From: DASVEE01 sp036399695
Lineage (GTDB): Bacteria; Acidobacteriota; Thermoanaerobaculia; Gp7-AA8
NCBI GenBank assembly: GCA_036399695.1
Contig: DASWMP010000237.1
Coordinates: forward strand, 1 to 5,761
Reading direction: 5' to 3'
Length of the DNA stretch: 5,761 bases
Part shown: piece by piece, positions 4,919 through 5,761 of the stretch
Layout: each line of letters starts with the position of its first letter
Position numbering within the stretch: the first letter of the stretch is position 1
Program-made: the position numbers and the translations under genes
The notes under the pieces: model-generated
Database searches by the model: none
The model's input: only the letters and a program-made list of their open reading frames with translations
What the model was told of the DNA's origin: nothing

Positions 4919-5734
4919 TTGAAGTTGCCGTTTTCGCGGTTCAGCATCGAGGAGATTCGGCAGGCAGTGCTCGCGAAGGGAGTGGTCGAGGCGATCAGCA
5001 CCACGACCCTGTGGGAGTGGCTCCATGAAGACGGCCTCCGTCCTTGGAATCACCGGTCATGGATCTTTCCCCGAGATCCCGAGTTCCTGGCCAAAGGATC
5101 GCGAGTGGTGGATCTCTATGCTCGGGTGTGGGAAGGGAAGCCATTGGCTGAGAACGACTTCGTCATTTCCGCCGACGAGAAGACCAGCATTCAGGCCCGT
5201 CGCCGGAAGCACCGGCGAACGCCTCCCGGTCCTGGGAAGCCGAGTCTGGTCGAGCATGAATACGAGCGCAAGGGAGCACTCGCATACCTGGCCGCGTACG
5301 ACGTGCATCGGGCAAACGTGTTCGGAAGATGTGACGAGACGACCGGAGTCGTTCCGTTCACCAAACTCGTGAACCAAGTGATGGAACAGGAGCCGTATCG
5401 ATCCGCGGCACGCGTGTTCTGGATCGTCGACAACGGATCGTCGCATCGTGGAGCCGCCGCGTGTGAACGCCTTCGCGCACGGTGGCCGAACCTGATCCTC
5501 ATCCACACGCCCGTACATGCCAGCTGGTTGAATCAGGTAGAGATCTACTTCTCTATCCTGCAACGAAAGGTGCTCACCCCGAATGACTTCCAATCTCTGC
5601 CAGAGCTCGAGCGAACCATCCTCGCTTTTCAAAACAGGTTCTCGAACCTGGCCAAGCCGTTCAAGTGGAAGTTCACGCGCGACGACTTGCGCCGCTACCT
5701 GGTCAAGCTCACGCTCATGCCTCAAGCAGCGTGA
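4919..5734 (+). CDS. IS630-family transposase, catalytic part (DDE_3)
   Basis: This encodes 271 residues from TTG 4919, but the frame and homology run back to 4871, so TTG is probably not a true start; no SD is evident. The catalytic triad is visible: Asp in VISADEKTS (codon 5174), Asp in FWIVDNGSSH (codon 5429) and Glu in HASWLNQVEIYFSIL (codon 5540), with 36 residues between the second Asp and the Glu. This RNase-H-like domain cleaves and joins DNA ends. The C-terminal WKFTRDDLRRYL also suits the family. Joined to the upstream part through a one-base skip, it gives 384 residues, a plausible full-length transposase. Alone it lacks the DNA-binding half and should be inactive. The stop lies 23 bases inside the right end of the element. 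Confidence 0.87.
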   Translation: MKLPFSRFSIEEIRQAVLAKGVVEAISTTTLWEWLHEDGLRPWNHRSWIFPRDPEFLAKGSRVVDLYARVWEGKPLAENDFVISADEKTSIQARRRKHRRTPPGPGKPSLVEHEYERKGALAYLAAYDVHRANVFGRCDETTGVVPFTKLVNQVMEQEPYRSAARVFWIVDNGSSHRGAAACERLRARWPNLILIHTPVHASWLNQVEIYFSILQRKVLTPNDFQSLPELERTILAFQNRFSNLAKPFKWKFTRDDLRRYLVKLTLMPQAA

Positions 5735-5735
5735 T

Positions 5736-5757
5736 CGAATTTAGCGAATGTAGTACT
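5736..5757 (-). repeat. IS630 right terminal inverted repeat
   Basis: These 22 bases are the reverse complement of 4530-4551 with two mismatches. They lie immediately after the transposase stop and before TAGC at the window edge. Confidence 0.85.
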
Positions 5758-5761
5758 TAGC

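Larger units (their letters stand above)
4530..5757 (+). mobile_element. IS630-family insertion sequence
   Basis: The element is about 1228 bp, with terminal inverted repeats and one transposase reading unit split into two frames. IS630 elements are known to insert into CTAG and duplicate the TA. Here both ends sit as GC-TA outside and AGTAC inside (left TA 4528-4529, right TA 5758-5759), so removing one TA with the element restores GCTAGC. The right flank visible is only GC (5760-5761), so the boundary rests on symmetry. An alternative is that the inverted repeat is 26 bp (4526-4551 and 5736-5761). The element carries no passenger gene. Confidence 0.85.

Noticed and set aside
4433..5053. A 206-codon minus-strand frame covering the IS left end and transposase start
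   Set aside because: It crosses the IS boundary, is antisense to the transposase and has no recognisable motif.
5057..5725. A 222-codon minus-strand frame in the IS
   Set aside because: It is antisense to the DDE catalytic domain with no family resemblance.

Overview
This is a GC-rich bacterial window whose left 3.4 kb is an ordinary chromosomal gene row and whose right 2.3 kb is a decaying accessory region ending in an insertion sequence. The organism cannot be named from the sequence alone. High GC, a dispersed palindromic repeat around GGGACAGACACTC, a PEGA-type envelope protein and a selenoprotein selD would fit an Acidobacteriota-like or similar environmental lineage; this is a low-confidence guess.

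Left part, all on the + strand. A nested palindromic repeat (1-92) is followed by selD (210-1280). Its catalytic position is an in-frame TGA (267-269) read as selenocysteine, with a SECIS-like hairpin just downstream. A reader that treats the TGA as a stop would begin the gene at GTG 303 and lose the active site. selD is followed closely by a DUF2007-type small protein (1290-1667) and an overlapping single-span membrane protein with a PEGA-like C-terminal domain (1639-2286); the three probably form one transcript. A CspA-family cold-shock gene (2438-2644) comes next. In its leader a 10-bp perfect stem occludes the Shine-Dalgarno sequence, and a strong intrinsic terminator follows the gene. A membrane-anchored protein of unknown function (2726-3370) closes this part.

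Right part. Directly after the stop of the unknown gene lies a 24-nt copy of the middle of the cold-shock gene, then about eight 42-bp tandem repeats (3456-3781). The repeats behave like a decayed 14-residue repeat gene and carry co-varying 6-bp palindromes. A short XRE-type regulator (3828-4037, - strand) is divergent from a small pseudogene (4140-4417) that needs two +1 frame corrections. A complete IS630-family element (about 4530-5757) ends the window. Its ends share a 22-bp inverted repeat and fit insertion into GCTAGC with TA duplication, and its transposase is split by a +1 frame change at CCT TAA.

The strongest signals are the selenocysteine SelD with its SECIS candidate, the SD-sequestering cold-shock leader, and the co-varying tandem array. 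The four clear single-base frame breaks between 3694 and 4870 all go in the same direction. This could be real decay, programmed shifting (IS only) or assembly error.
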